Below, in pieces: positions 8,690-16,691 of a DNA stretch of 41,932 bases; position 1 is the first letter of the stretch, and each line of letters starts with the position of its first letter. Both the position numbers and the translations under genes were made by a program. The stretch comes from Bacteroidota bacterium (lineage in GTDB: Bacteria; Bacteroidota; Bacteroidia; Cytophagales; Cyclobacteriaceae): positions 1-41,932 of the forward strand of contig JAQCLE010000028.1 of the NCBI GenBank assembly GCA_027592755.1, given 5' to 3'. The notes beneath the pieces are model-generated. The model saw nothing but the letters and a program-made list of their open reading frames with translations, ran no database searches and was not told the DNA's origin.

Positions 8690-8900
8690 GATCGTAAGGG
8701 GGTTATTTAGAGCAAAGACAATAGAGCAAAGACTTTTTTCTCAAAATCAAATACTCATTTTATTCCCTTCTTAGGAGGGGTTGAGGTAGGTTATTACATA
8801 TTGTGGCCAGTTAATCCACCTCAAAGTCTCCTCCTTACAAGAGACTTTTGATTTCTCTCTAATTCAAGCAACAGGCTCTATTATCTATTGTCTTTGATTT
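8690..8900. repeat. palindromic intergenic repeat, MITE- or REP-like
   Basis: This non-coding stretch has nested symmetry. At the left edge AGAGCAAAGAC occurs twice in tandem (about 8710-8735) and its core CAAAGACAATAGA recurs inverted near the right edge (about 8880-8895). Inside, GGAGG-GGTTGAGGTAGG (about 8776-8792) is roughly complementary to a CCACCTCAAAGTCTCCTCC segment (about 8818-8836). Similar elements with GGAGGGGTTGAGG and its complement are scattered between genes in many Bacteroidota genomes. It sits between the truncated hydroxylase and the transglutaminase. No other copy is in this window, so copy number is unproven. Confidence 0.5.
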
Positions 8901-8907
8901 TTAAAAT

Positions 8908-10434
8908 TTACATCCTTTCGATCTTCTCAGGGCGTTGCTGATCTGCGTATGCAAATGGCTGGTTGTACCAGCGCTCACCCGTGGCTTTATACATGGCGTT
9001 GGCCAGAGCCCCGGATACTGGTGGTAAAGAAGGTTCTCCCAGACCAGTTGGGGCAATACCATTATCCACGAAAAATGCTTCGACCTCTGGTGGTGCTTCC
9101 GAGTGACGGATTAGACGATAATCGCCATAGTTGCTTTGATTGGGCTTACCATTGCTAAAAGTCATCTGACTGTACATCGCGTGTCCTATACCATCAATAA
9201 TACCTCCTTCGATTTCATTAAGAGCTCCTTCAAGATTTACAACAATGCCACAATCCACAGCACACCACACTTTTTTAACTTTAGATTCTCCATTTTCCTT
9301 AACTATATCAAGCACCTGGGCAACATATGAGTTATGACAATAATATGCGGATACGCCACGATAAACACCTGGCTTTTCGGTACCCCAGTTGGATTTTTCT
9401 TTCACCAACTTCAAAACTCCAGCATACCTTGCGGCATCGTAATCATTGTCCTTTCCAATCGGGTCATTAATTGCCCTTTCAAACAATTCCAATCTGAATT
9501 CAATAGGGTCTTTACCGGCAGCTTCTGCAACTTCATCCAAAAATGCATTTTCTACCCCGGCGATGAAATTAGACCTTGGGGCACGCCAGGCTCCGGTGGA
9601 TATGTTGGACTTAACACTTAAATTCTCAGCTGAGTAGTTTTCAACTGCCCCGGCAGGATATCTGTTTGGGAATAATGGACTTTCCCCTATCCCTACACCT
9701 TTTGCCTGAAAAGCAATCAAATTGTTGTTTTTATCGAGTCCGGCTTTATATTTTACTTTGTAAGCAGGACGATAGGTCCCCTGGGTCATATCATCTTCCC
9801 GTGTATAGACTAGTTTGATTGGTGCCTGCATTTGTTTAGAAATTATGGCTGCCTCCAATCCAAAGTGGCCATATAACCTTCTACCAAAGCCCCCTCCCAT
9901 CCGTGTCATTTGGATTGTAATGTTTTCCAAAGGAAGACCCAATAAACTGGAAACCGATTTTTCCAAAAATTCCGGTGTCTGAATGGGGCCAACCAGGTCT
10001 GCCTTATCGGCTGTTACGTGGGCAAAGAAATTCATTGGCTCCATGGCATTGTGTGCCAGGAATGGAGCGCTGTAAGTACTTTCTATAACTTTGACTGCAT
10101 TTTTAAATGCCTTGTCGGGGTCGCCGTCAGTTCGAGCTACTTCACCTTTTCCCTCGTCAATGGCCGTGAACATTTTATTCTCGTAATCTTCAGTATTTTC
10201 AAGGGCAGTGCCTACCTCCCACTCAATTTTCAAGGTTTTCCTGGCTTTCATTACCTGCCAGGTAGTTTCACCTACTACTGCAACAAGTTCCGGAAATGCG
10301 TTGGTATCTGACCATTGCTTCTCTTCCAGTGCTGTCTTGACAGTAATAATATCTTTAATTCCGGGCATTTTTCGGGCTGTTGTGTCATCCAAAGATTTGA
10401 GCTTCAAACCAAATGCCGGTGAAGAATATCGCAA
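8908..10434 (-). CDS. isoquinoline 1-oxidoreductase beta-subunit-like molybdenum hydroxylase, 5'-truncated
   Basis: About 505 residues match the C-terminal two thirds of IorB-type xanthine dehydrogenase family proteins, which are usually above 700 residues. Visible motifs are MGGGFGRRLYGHF, GAWRAPRSNF (molybdopterin region) and GLGEPSLPPVSGALANA, which carries the catalytic Glu. The first homologous segment is SPAFGLKLKSLDDTTARKMPG, which in intact proteins lies some 200 residues in. The open frame starts at a TTG directly after a TAG stop, so there is no credible start, and the Tat leader and first cofactor lobe are missing. The 2Fe-2S partner gene (IorA) is also absent. A functional enzyme is unlikely unless the sequence is misassembled here. 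The left end is followed by a palindromic repeat. Confidence 0.85.
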   Translation of the reverse strand: MRYSSPAFGLKLKSLDDTTARKMPGIKDIITVKTALEEKQWSDTNAFPELVAVVGETTWQVMKARKTLKIEWEVGTALENTEDYENKMFTAIDEGKGEVARTDGDPDKAFKNAVKVIESTYSAPFLAHNAMEPMNFFAHVTADKADLVGPIQTPEFLEKSVSSLLGLPLENITIQMTRMGGGFGRRLYGHFGLEAAIISKQMQAPIKLVYTREDDMTQGTYRPAYKVKYKAGLDKNNNLIAFQAKGVGIGESPLFPNRYPAGAVENYSAENLSVKSNISTGAWRAPRSNFIAGVENAFLDEVAEAAGKDPIEFRLELFERAINDPIGKDNDYDAARYAGVLKLVKEKSNWGTEKPGVYRGVSAYYCHNSYVAQVLDIVKENGESKVKKVWCAVDCGIVVNLEGALNEIEGGIIDGIGHAMYSQMTFSNGKPNQSNYGDYRLIRHSEAPPEVEAFFVDNGIAPTGLGEPSLPPVSGALANAMYKATGERWYNQPFAYADQQRPEKIERM

Positions 10435-10435
10435 C
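10410..10435. other. breakpoint joining two 5'-truncated divergent genes
   Basis: Within about 20 bases the sequence passes from codons homologous to IorB on the minus strand (SPAFG) to codons homologous to a glycosyltransferase on the plus strand (GEEYR). Each gene lacks its 5' part and neither has a promoter or start here. No insertion sequence, target-site duplication or long repeat is seen at the joint. It is either a deletion that removed both 5' ends with the intergenic DNA, or a chimeric assembly joint. Confidence 0.7.
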
Positions 10436-11941
10436 TATCTTCAGCTTTTGGTCAAAAGTTTAAACCTGCACAATCATGTTTTATTTCTAAATGAGTTTAT
10501 CGATCAGAAGGAATTATTTAAATATTTATCAGCTTCTGATATTTATATCACGCCTTATTTGAACGAAGCCCAGATTACCAGCGGTACACTTTCTTATGCC
10601 ATGGGTGTGGGTTGTGCGGTTATCTCAACCCCCTATTGGCATGCAACAGAACTTCTGGCCGATGGTAGAGGTAGACTTTTCAACTTCAATGATTCGGATG
10701 AATTGGTGACCATTTTAACCGAATTGCTGGATCAACCAGATGTTTTGAAAACACTCCAAAAGAAAGCATCTCAGTATGGGAAAAATATAACCTGGCCAAA
10801 GATTGGAGAGAAATATTTGACATTGGCTCAAAATGTCCTGTCAGAACCCCGTAAAGCAGTAGTCAAAAAAGAAACCATTGTCGATCTATTACTCCTTCCT
10901 CCATTTTTGTTAACTCACATCAAACGATTAACAGATGATACAGGAATTATTCAGCACGCAAAATTTGGTATTTCTAACCTGAAAGAAGGCTATTGCCTGG
11001 ATGATAATGCAAGGGCATTATTGATGGTTTTAATGGCCTACAAACAAAAAAAAGATCCGCTTGCTCTCGAATTATCTCCCATCTATCTGAGCTATATCCA
11101 TTACATGCAAAACCACGATGGCACGTTCAGAAATTTCCTAAGCTTCAACCGGAACTTTCTTGATGAGGTTGGATCAGAAGATTCTTTTGGAAGGACAATC
11201 TGGGCACTTGGCTATTTGCTGGGTAATGCTCCCAATGACGCGTATTATCAAACTGGGAAGCTTGTGTTCTTTGATGCAGTACCAAATTTTGAAAAACTCC
11301 AATCTATACGAAGTATAGCCAATACAATCATTGGTATCAGTTTTTATTTAAGGAGTAATCCATCTGATGAGGGGATGATTAAACGCTTAGGGACGCTATC
11401 TCAAACCCTCGTCAGGCATTATGAAGAAAATAGCACCGACGATTGGAAATGGTTCGAAGCTTTGCTGGCCTATGATAATGGTATACTACCACTTGCACTT
11501 CTGCATGCCTCCGAAATACTAAACGATGATAAAATTACCAGGACTGCTGTGGATTCCATGGACTTCCTGACCAGCATAACAATGAAAGACGGTTATTTAT
11601 CTATTATCGGAAATAAGGAGTGGTATAAAAAAGATGGAGAACGATCGATGTTTGCCCAGCAACCACTTGATGCACTTGCCATGGTATTAATGTACAATGA
11701 GGCTTTTCATTTGACAAAGAATAAGGACTACCTGAACAAAATGTACGCCTCATTCATGTGGTTTTTAGGGGAGAATGATCTTCGGATGAGCTTATACGAT
11801 TTTGAAACAAAGGGTTGTTGTGATGGGTTTGAAAACTATGGAGTCAACAGAAACCAGGGTGCCGAAAGTACATTAGCCTATTTAATATCACACCTCACCG
11901 TACTACAGGCCTATGAAGAATTTTATAAATCGGATGAATGA
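10418..11941 (+). CDS. glycosyltransferase (GT4) with C-terminal alpha/alpha domain, 5'-truncated
   Basis: From codon GEEYR onward about 507 residues match the end of a large two-part protein. First comes the C-terminal half of a GT-B glycosyltransferase, with YLSASDIYITPYLNEAQIT, then SGTLSYAMGVGCAVISTPYW and HATELLADGRG, the nucleotide-sugar binding region. Then comes an all-alpha domain (about 170-500) with LDDNARALL, DSFGRTIWALG and CCDGFENYG typical of toroid-like glycan-processing domains. Intact relatives are around 750 residues, so the acceptor-binding N-terminal half is missing. The frame stays open back to 10208 only because it runs antisense to the hydroxylase gene. Its stop overlaps the next ATG by four bases (ATGA), so it belonged to an operon with the following GT4. 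Confidence 0.8.
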   Translation, partial: GEEYRNYLQLLVKSLNLHNHVLFLNEFIDQKELFKYLSASDIYITPYLNEAQITSGTLSYAMGVGCAVISTPYWHATELLADGRGRLFNFNDSDELVTILTELLDQPDVLKTLQKKASQYGKNITWPKIGEKYLTLAQNVLSEPRKAVVKKETIVDLLLLPPFLLTHIKRLTDDTGIIQHAKFGISNLKEGYCLDDNARALLMVLMAYKQKKDPLALELSPIYLSYIHYMQNHDGTFRNFLSFNRNFLDEVGSEDSFGRTIWALGYLLGNAPNDAYYQTGKLVFFDAVPNFEKLQSIRSIANTIIGISFYLRSNPSDEGMIKRLGTLSQTLVRHYEENSTDDWKWFEALLAYDNGILPLALLHASEILNDDKITRTAVDSMDFLTSITMKDGYLSIIGNKEWYKKDGERSMFAQQPLDALAMVLMYNEAFHLTKNKDYLNKMYASFMWFLGENDLRMSLYDFETKGCCDGFENYGVNRNQGAESTLAYLISHLTVLQAYEEFYKSDE

Positions 11942-12957
11942 AAGTTGCAATACTCTCTTCAATTGCCTGGCGAACCCCGCCGAGGAAATACGGGCCATGG
12001 GAACAGGTTGCTTCATCAATCGCGGAGGGATTACTGGAAAGAGGTATTGATGTGACACTATTTGCCACGGGCGATTCAATTACAAAAGGAAAACTGGAAT
12101 CAGTTTGTGAACATCCTTACGCAGAAGACAACGCCCTCGATCCAAAAGTATGGGAGTGCCTGCATATCAGTCAGCTAATGGAGCAGGCAGACGAATTCGA
12201 CATTATCCACAATCATTTTGACTTTCTTCCCCTTACCTACTCCAAATTGATTAAAACCCCAGTAATTACTACCATCCACGGGTTTTCATCACAGCAGATT
12301 GTCCCAGTTTATAAGAAGTACAATCTAACCTCCTCCTACGTTTCCATCTCAAACGCTGACAGACATCAGGATCTTGAATATTTACGCACTATCTATAATG
12401 GGATAGACCCTGATAACTTCACATTCAGGGAACAAAAGGAGGACTATCTGCTCTACTTTGGAAGAATACATCCAAACAAAGGAACGCATGCTGCCATTAA
12501 AATAGCCAGAGAATCCGGATATCAGATTAAAATAGCCGGGTTAATCCAGGACGAAAATTATTTTAATAAAGAAATTAAATCCTACATAGATAACGATCAG
12601 GTAGTGTACCTGGGCAATGCTGGGCCTGCTCTTAGAAATGAACTCCTCGGTGGCGCCAGGGCGCTGCTTCATCCGATATACTTCGATGAACCCTTTGGTT
12701 TGAGTGTGGTGGAGGCCATGATGTGCGGCACCCCCGTCATAGCTTTTAATCGCGGAAGTATGCCTGAACTAATTGTAGATGGCGTTACCGGCTATTTGGT
12801 CAATGACATAGCAGACGCAGTATCTGCTGTTAACAAATTAGATCATATTGAACATCAAACCTGCCGGGAACATGCAAGCACAAATTTCAGTGCTGAACGT
12901 ATGATTGATGAATATATCAGCGCCTATAAAACGGTTTTACAAGGCGTGAAAGTTTGA
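11938..12957 (+). CDS. GT4-family glycosyltransferase
   Basis: A 339-residue cytoplasmic GT-B enzyme. The N-terminal Rossmann half has the family opening MKVAILSSIAWRTPPRKYGP and a DIIHNHFDF segment; the C-terminal half has YFGRIHPNKGTHAAIKIA and the EPFGLSVVEAMMCGTPVIAF motif (E-x7-E) that binds the nucleotide sugar. It retains the sugar-nucleotide anomeric configuration according to GT4 mechanism. The gene is translationally coupled to the truncated glycosyltransferase before it and faces the GH130 gene. The set GT, GT4, GH130 recurs together in Bacteroidota and other phyla and presumably makes and recycles a mannose-containing glycan. Acceptor and product are unknown. Confidence 0.9.
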   Translation: MKVAILSSIAWRTPPRKYGPWEQVASSIAEGLLERGIDVTLFATGDSITKGKLESVCEHPYAEDNALDPKVWECLHISQLMEQADEFDIIHNHFDFLPLTYSKLIKTPVITTIHGFSSQQIVPVYKKYNLTSSYVSISNADRHQDLEYLRTIYNGIDPDNFTFREQKEDYLLYFGRIHPNKGTHAAIKIARESGYQIKIAGLIQDENYFNKEIKSYIDNDQVVYLGNAGPALRNELLGGARALLHPIYFDEPFGLSVVEAMMCGTPVIAFNRGSMPELIVDGVTGYLVNDIADAVSAVNKLDHIEHQTCREHASTNFSAERMIDEYISAYKTVLQGVKV

Positions 12958-12968
12958 AGAATTTGCGG

Positions 12969-12998
12969 ATAGCCAGTTTAGGGCTATTTACTTTTTTT
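12969..12998 (+). terminator. hairpin with T tract after the GT4 gene
   Basis: ATAGCC (12969-12974) and GGCTAT (12982-12987) pair around a seven-base loop, followed by TTAC and a run of seven T. It lies between convergent genes and its stem contains the last codon of the GH130 gene on the other strand. It fits an intrinsic terminator for the plus-strand glycosyltransferases; no T tract is seen for the opposite direction. Confidence 0.5.
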
Positions 12999-14450
12999 CA
13001 AAGCATCCAGCAATTCCGTCATATCCACCACACCATATGTTGATGAGTAGTCTGACACAGCATAGGGCAATATTAGGCTATTGTTGTGGATGATCGATCC
13101 GCAGGAATAGACCACATTGGGAACATAACCTTCCCGTTCATCTTCACGTGGAGAAAGCAGCGGTTCATCAAGTCTCCCTATTTCCTTTGAAGGATCATTA
13201 AGATCGAATAACGAGGCTCCCAGGCAATAGCGTCTCATTGGCCCCACGCCATGCGTAATAAGTAGCCACCCCTCTTCCGTCCATAGCGGTGAACCACAAT
13301 TTCCTATTTGTGTAAACTCCCACGGAAAGCGAGGTTCCTGTATGATAATGGGGTCATTCCAAACCGTAGGTCTTTTGGAGTACATCAGGTAATTGTTAAC
13401 ACCATCAAGCCTGGCAAGCATGGCATATTGCCCGTTGATTTTTCGGGGAAACAATGCCAGGTTTTTATTTTGTGCCCCGGTACCATGGAGGGGCATAATA
13501 CGGAATGTATAAAAGTCTTCCGTAGAAAGAAGTTTGGGAAGAATGGTGTGACCATTATAAGCCGTATAGGTTGCATATATTTTTTCTGACTTATCATCAT
13601 CAATAAAACGCACAAAGCGGGCATCTTCAATTCCCCGGCTTTCAGAATCGGATATAGGAAATATCACACGCTCCGTAATATCAGAATCATGATGGAAATG
13701 CACATCATAAAATGAATCCGCCAACCATGTCACTTCTTCCAGGGCCATTTTTCTTTCAGCACTGATGTCGTTATTGGTAAGTACCCTGTTAACAACTTGT
13801 TTCAACACGTAATACTCAAATTTATCCGGAAGGTCCTGCATAATACTGGTTGAGTATTTAGCCGGAATATTCATTTCGTCCAATTTTCTAATAAAACGCT
13901 TTTTGTTATACAATTTTTTTTGGGAAATCTCTGCCTTATCAATGTGATCACCCATTTTCATCACCTGTAAATCATTATTCTTATCAAGAATTCCCCTTCT
14001 GAAAACCACAGATGATATATGACCTTCTCCCGTGGCTCGAAAAGAAATAATGATCCTTTTCTCTCCTTTTTCCAGGTACAATTGATCGAAATCCTCGACA
14101 ATTGAAGGGTTGAAAAAAGCCGCCGACTCAATGGCATATTCCATTGTACAGTAGGACCCAATGAGCATTTTCCGCGTATCGGAGAGCTCAGCATAATTGA
14201 TCTCCATCCCTTCAATGATCCCTTGAATATTGGAGCAATGTTTAAAAAAAACACGTGAAATATTTCTGTGGCGACCAGCAAACTCACGGAGCGTGTGCTC
14301 TAGGTTTTGATTGACTTGTTTTTCATCCAAAGTCATCAATTGGCCGACCATCTTCCGAGTACGATCATCGCCGTTCATAAAGTACCGTGTGACGACTCTG
14401 CTGGAATCAGGTAGAAACTTTACATCTTTTCGGGTGACTGTTACTCGCAT
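12984..14450 (-). CDS. GH130 family glycoside phosphorylase or hydrolase
   Basis: A 488-residue protein of the GH130 (beta-mannoside phosphorylase-like) family. The five-bladed propeller region is in the second half, with GIEDARFVRF (the Asp near residue 276 is the expected general acid), then GNCGSPLWTEEGW, THGVGPMRRYCLG and YVPNVVYSCG, all typical of the family. The first 200 residues are a helical extension found in the longer subgroup that is paired with glycosyltransferases. I used the ATG at 14450; a TTG three codons earlier is possible. Known GH130 members phosphorolyse beta-1,4- or beta-1,2-mannosides. It converges on the two glycosyltransferases and probably acts on the same glycan inside the cell, since no signal peptide is seen. 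Confidence 0.85.
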   Translation of the reverse strand: MRVTVTRKDVKFLPDSSRVVTRYFMNGDDRTRKMVGQLMTLDEKQVNQNLEHTLREFAGRHRNISRVFFKHCSNIQGIIEGMEINYAELSDTRKMLIGSYCTMEYAIESAAFFNPSIVEDFDQLYLEKGEKRIIISFRATGEGHISSVVFRRGILDKNNDLQVMKMGDHIDKAEISQKKLYNKKRFIRKLDEMNIPAKYSTSIMQDLPDKFEYYVLKQVVNRVLTNNDISAERKMALEEVTWLADSFYDVHFHHDSDITERVIFPISDSESRGIEDARFVRFIDDDKSEKIYATYTAYNGHTILPKLLSTEDFYTFRIMPLHGTGAQNKNLALFPRKINGQYAMLARLDGVNNYLMYSKRPTVWNDPIIIQEPRFPWEFTQIGNCGSPLWTEEGWLLITHGVGPMRRYCLGASLFDLNDPSKEIGRLDEPLLSPREDEREGYVPNVVYSCGSIIHNNSLILPYAVSDYSSTYGVVDMTELLDALKKSK

Positions 14451-14579
14451 AGCTCTCAATTAAGAAAAAAATGAACTTTATGAAAGGTACTGCAATAAAT
14501 AACAATGTTAAGACATATTCACTTACGAAATAATGTCATCAAAAGTATTAATTGACTTCATCTTCGTAACTTAGTGATT

Positions 14580-14765
14580 ATGGATATCATGAGAAGCTGG
14601 AGAGAACAAAAAGTAATGCTTAAATGGAGATTCCCCAACCTTAGCGACGAAGACTTTGTCTTTGAACTTGGCGACAAGGAGAATATGCTCACAAAACTTG
14701 GAATCAAACTTAATAAGACAAGAACAGAATTGGATTTGCTATTTGCAGAGTTGCAGCGGTACTAA
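14580..14765 (+). CDS. CsbD-like general stress protein
   Basis: A short protein of 61 residues from the ATG at 14580 (a GTG two codons upstream is possible). SWREQK-x-x-L-K-W near the start, LSDEDFVFELGDKENMLTKL in the middle and LNKTRTEL after it align with the CsbD/YjbJ pattern (W-x-x-x-K-G-x-x-K, L-T-D-D-D, G-K-x-x-x-L-x-x-x-x, K-x-x-A-E). These are small abundant helical proteins raised in general stress; biochemical role unresolved. It stands alone after the GH130 promoter side, in the opposite direction. Divergence from the consensus makes this a probable rather than certain call. Confidence 0.6.
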   Translation: MDIMRSWREQKVMLKWRFPNLSDEDFVFELGDKENMLTKLGIKLNKTRTELDLLFAELQRY

Positions 14766-14929
14766 CTACACCGATCTAATAGAGAACTCACGAGTATATT
14801 CCCATTAATAGTCGTAATTTAGTATCATTAAACATCACGTGGACCCGCTCATTTCATTTCCGGTTCTTCAACTGATTCATTCTTGCCCGTCTGACCTGAA
14901 AATATCGACTTAAATATAAATATTGAACA

Positions 14930-15298
14930 ATGCAATACTATTCAACGATAACACAGATGTATACTTATTTATGGAATAAGTATCGTCCTGCAATTTTGAA
15001 CCTTATGATTGCTTCCGACGATGGACCTCAAGAATATAAATTTTGGGATCATGAATTTAAAAATGTCAACCCTAAAGAAAAAGGGGGGTATGCTTTTACA
15101 CTGCGTGTGTTTCAGGGCAAGGCCATTAATGATATTAAAACGTCAGCAGTAGCAAAAGATTTGCTCGTGATCTTGCAGCAATCGAAAAAAGCGGCGGAAC
15201 TTAGTGAGGATTCAATCTATGAATTTGTCCTCGACAAGCAATTTATGTTTCATATCAAGAAGGGAAAAGCACCTGAAATGACCCCGGCGAAGGTTTGA
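14930..15298 (+). CDS. hypothetical cytosolic protein
   Basis: A 122-residue protein without signal peptide or membrane segment. It begins with an aromatic helical stretch (MYTYLWNKYRPAIL), has a central mixed region with a GGYAFTLRVFQGK segment and ends in a Lys-rich tail. No known motif. The ATG at 14930 follows an AT-rich leader; there is no strong Shine-Dalgarno. It stands between the CsbD-like gene and FloA, each separated by more than 150 bases, so it is probably a single-gene unit. A stress-related role is suggested only by the neighbour. Confidence 0.6.
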   Translation: MQYYSTITQMYTYLWNKYRPAILNLMIASDDGPQEYKFWDHEFKNVNPKEKGGYAFTLRVFQGKAINDIKTSAVAKDLLVILQQSKKAAELSEDSIYEFVLDKQFMFHIKKGKAPEMTPAKV

Positions 15299-15321
15299 GG
15301 TTCAATTCGTGTAAACCGATT

Positions 15322-15334
15322 ACTAATGATTAGT
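15322..15334. promoter_or_regulatory. perfect 13-base palindrome upstream of floA
   Basis: ACTAATGATTAGT is a perfect inverted repeat around a central G, 144 bases before the FloA start and 24 bases after the previous stop. It has the size of a half-site pair for a dimeric regulator but no regulator is nearby and no second copy was seen, so it may be chance in AT-rich DNA. Confidence 0.2.
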
Positions 15335-15477
15335 GCTTCACATCTTATACGGACGTATGTCTGCATTGGCATAACTCTGAAAAATATAATTCTTCAACTG
15401 ACTAGAAAGGTTGATAACAAAGCAGTACATTCATTGATCATTACTCACCATAATCTTTTAATCAATTACTACAATCA

Positions 15478-16401
15478 ATGCCTACAGCAACACTTGTTCT
15501 GATTGGGTCCATATTAGCCGGATTATGGATAATATTCTTCATCTTCCCCATCAACCTCTGGATTACCGCCATCTTTTCGGGCGTTAAGGTTAATCTTATT
15601 GACCTTGTTTTGATGCGCTTCAGAAAGGTACCGCCCAGGCTCATAGTAAGGTCATTGATCCTGGCGACTAAAGCGGGTATTGAAAACATTACAACAGAGC
15701 AGCTTGAGACCCACTACCTGGCACATGGACATCTGGAGAATGTAATCAAAGCTTTGATAGTTGCTGATAAAGCCAATCTGAATATGAATTTCCAACAGGC
15801 AACTGCTATTGACCTTGCGGGAAGAGATGTACTTGAGGCAGTGCAGATTTCTGTAACTCCTTATATTATTGTTGTTCCAGCCATAACCGCTGTTTCTATT
15901 GATGGTATTCAACTGATCGCAGAGGCTAAGGTTACTGTACGCACGAATATACAACAGCTTGTAGGTGGAGCAGGTGAAGAAACAATCCGAGCCCGGGTAG
16001 GACAGGGAATAATATCAAGAATTGGATCTGCTTCAAGCTTCCTTGAGATACTTGAAAACCCAAATGAGATTTCCAAGGCTGTATTAGCGAACGGATTGGA
16101 TGCAGGCACAGCCTTTGAAATTCTTTCAATTGATATTGCAGATATTAACATAGGTAAGAATATTGGCGCTAAACTTCAGATTGATCAGGCTCAGGCTGAT
16201 CTTGATATCGCTAATGCCAAGGCTGAAGAACGCCGTGCAATGGCAGTGGCTTTAGAACAGGAAATGTTAGCAAGAGTTCAGGAGGCTCGTGCCAGTGTGA
16301 TTATTGCACAAGCAGAAATTCCCGCGGCAATGGCTGAAGCATTCAGAAAAGGCATACTCCAGAAAGGTTTACCAGCGGTTGGGCCTAAAAAAAGCCGTTG
16401 A
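15478..16401 (+). CDS. floA: flotillin-like membrane-domain protein FloA
   Basis: A 307-residue FloA (UPF0365) protein. Residues 5-40 form the N-terminal membrane hairpin or anchor, followed by [41 protein letters not shown] and [23 protein letters not shown], all characteristic. From about residue 225 comes the Ala/Glu-rich coiled coil ([17 protein letters not shown]) ending AEAFRKG. FloA assembles in functional membrane microdomains. The usual C-terminal tail (GNLGIMDYYRMKN and more) is missing: after AEAFRKG a short unrelated basic tail ends the protein. FloA is often preceded by an NfeD-type gene; none is here. A hairpin follows the stop codon. Confidence 0.9.
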   Translation: MPTATLVLIGSILAGLWIIFFIFPINLWITAIFSGVKVNLIDLVLMRFRKVPPRLIVRSLILATKAGIENITTEQLETHYLAHGHLENVIKALIVADKANLNMNFQQATAIDLAGRDVLEAVQISVTPYIIVVPAITAVSIDGIQLIAEAKVTVRTNIQQLVGGAGEETIRARVGQGIISRIGSASSFLEILENPNEISKAVLANGLDAGTAFEILSIDIADINIGKNIGAKLQIDQAQADLDIANAKAEERRAMAVALEQEMLARVQEARASVIIAQAEIPAAMAEAFRKGILQKGLPAVGPKKSR

Positions 16402-16424
16402 AATCAATCAACAGCTTTTAAAAA
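16387..16424. terminator. bidirectional terminator hairpin between floA and the cold-shock gene
   Basis: AAAAGC-C-GTTGA pairs with TCAAC-A-GCTTTT (about 16390-16419) with one C-A mismatch. On the minus strand the stem is followed by seven U from A7 at 16387-16393; on the plus strand the stem ends in TTTT. It overlaps the FloA stop codon and lies between convergent genes, so it fits a shared intrinsic terminator. Confidence 0.5.
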
Positions 16425-16442
16425 AAAAATCAAATATAGGAA

Positions 16443-16637
16443 TTAATCAACCAATTGAACATTAACTGCATTCATTCCTTTTTTTCCTCTTTCTTCTTCA
16501 AACTTTACTTTGTCATTCTCACGAATTTCATCGACAAGGCCACTTTCATGTACGAAAATGTCTTCGCTTGAATCATTAGGTTTAATAAAACCAAATCCTT
16601 TGGCATTATTAAAAAACTTTACTGTTCCTTCTTTCAT
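16443..16637 (-). CDS. cold-shock domain protein (CspA family)
   Basis: A complete 64-residue single cold-shock domain. RNP1 is KGFGFI (residues 13-18) and RNP2 is DIFVHES (26-32); the start EGTVKFFNNAKG is canonical. It binds single-stranded RNA and DNA and acts as RNA chaperone in the cytoplasm. The gene lies 54 bases downstream of the desaturase on the same strand with an AT-rich spacer that could hold its own promoter. Which Csp role it has (cold-induced or constitutive) cannot be seen. Confidence 0.95.
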   Translation of the reverse strand: MKEGTVKFFNNAKGFGFIKPNDSSEDIFVHESGLVDEIRENDKVKFEEERGKKGMNAVNVQLVD

Positions 16638-16691
16638 TACTTTAATTAAATTATAAATTATTGTTTGTTTATGTTTTTCTATTTGAATTAT

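Noticed and set aside
10208-10417. Upstream extension of the glycosyltransferase frame to 10208
   Set aside because: These codons are antisense to conserved hydroxylase sequence and show no glycosyltransferase similarity; the frame is open by chance.
15290-15320. GGTTCAATTCG resembling a tRNA T-loop
   Set aside because: It overlaps the end of a coding frame and no acceptor or anticodon arms can be formed around it.
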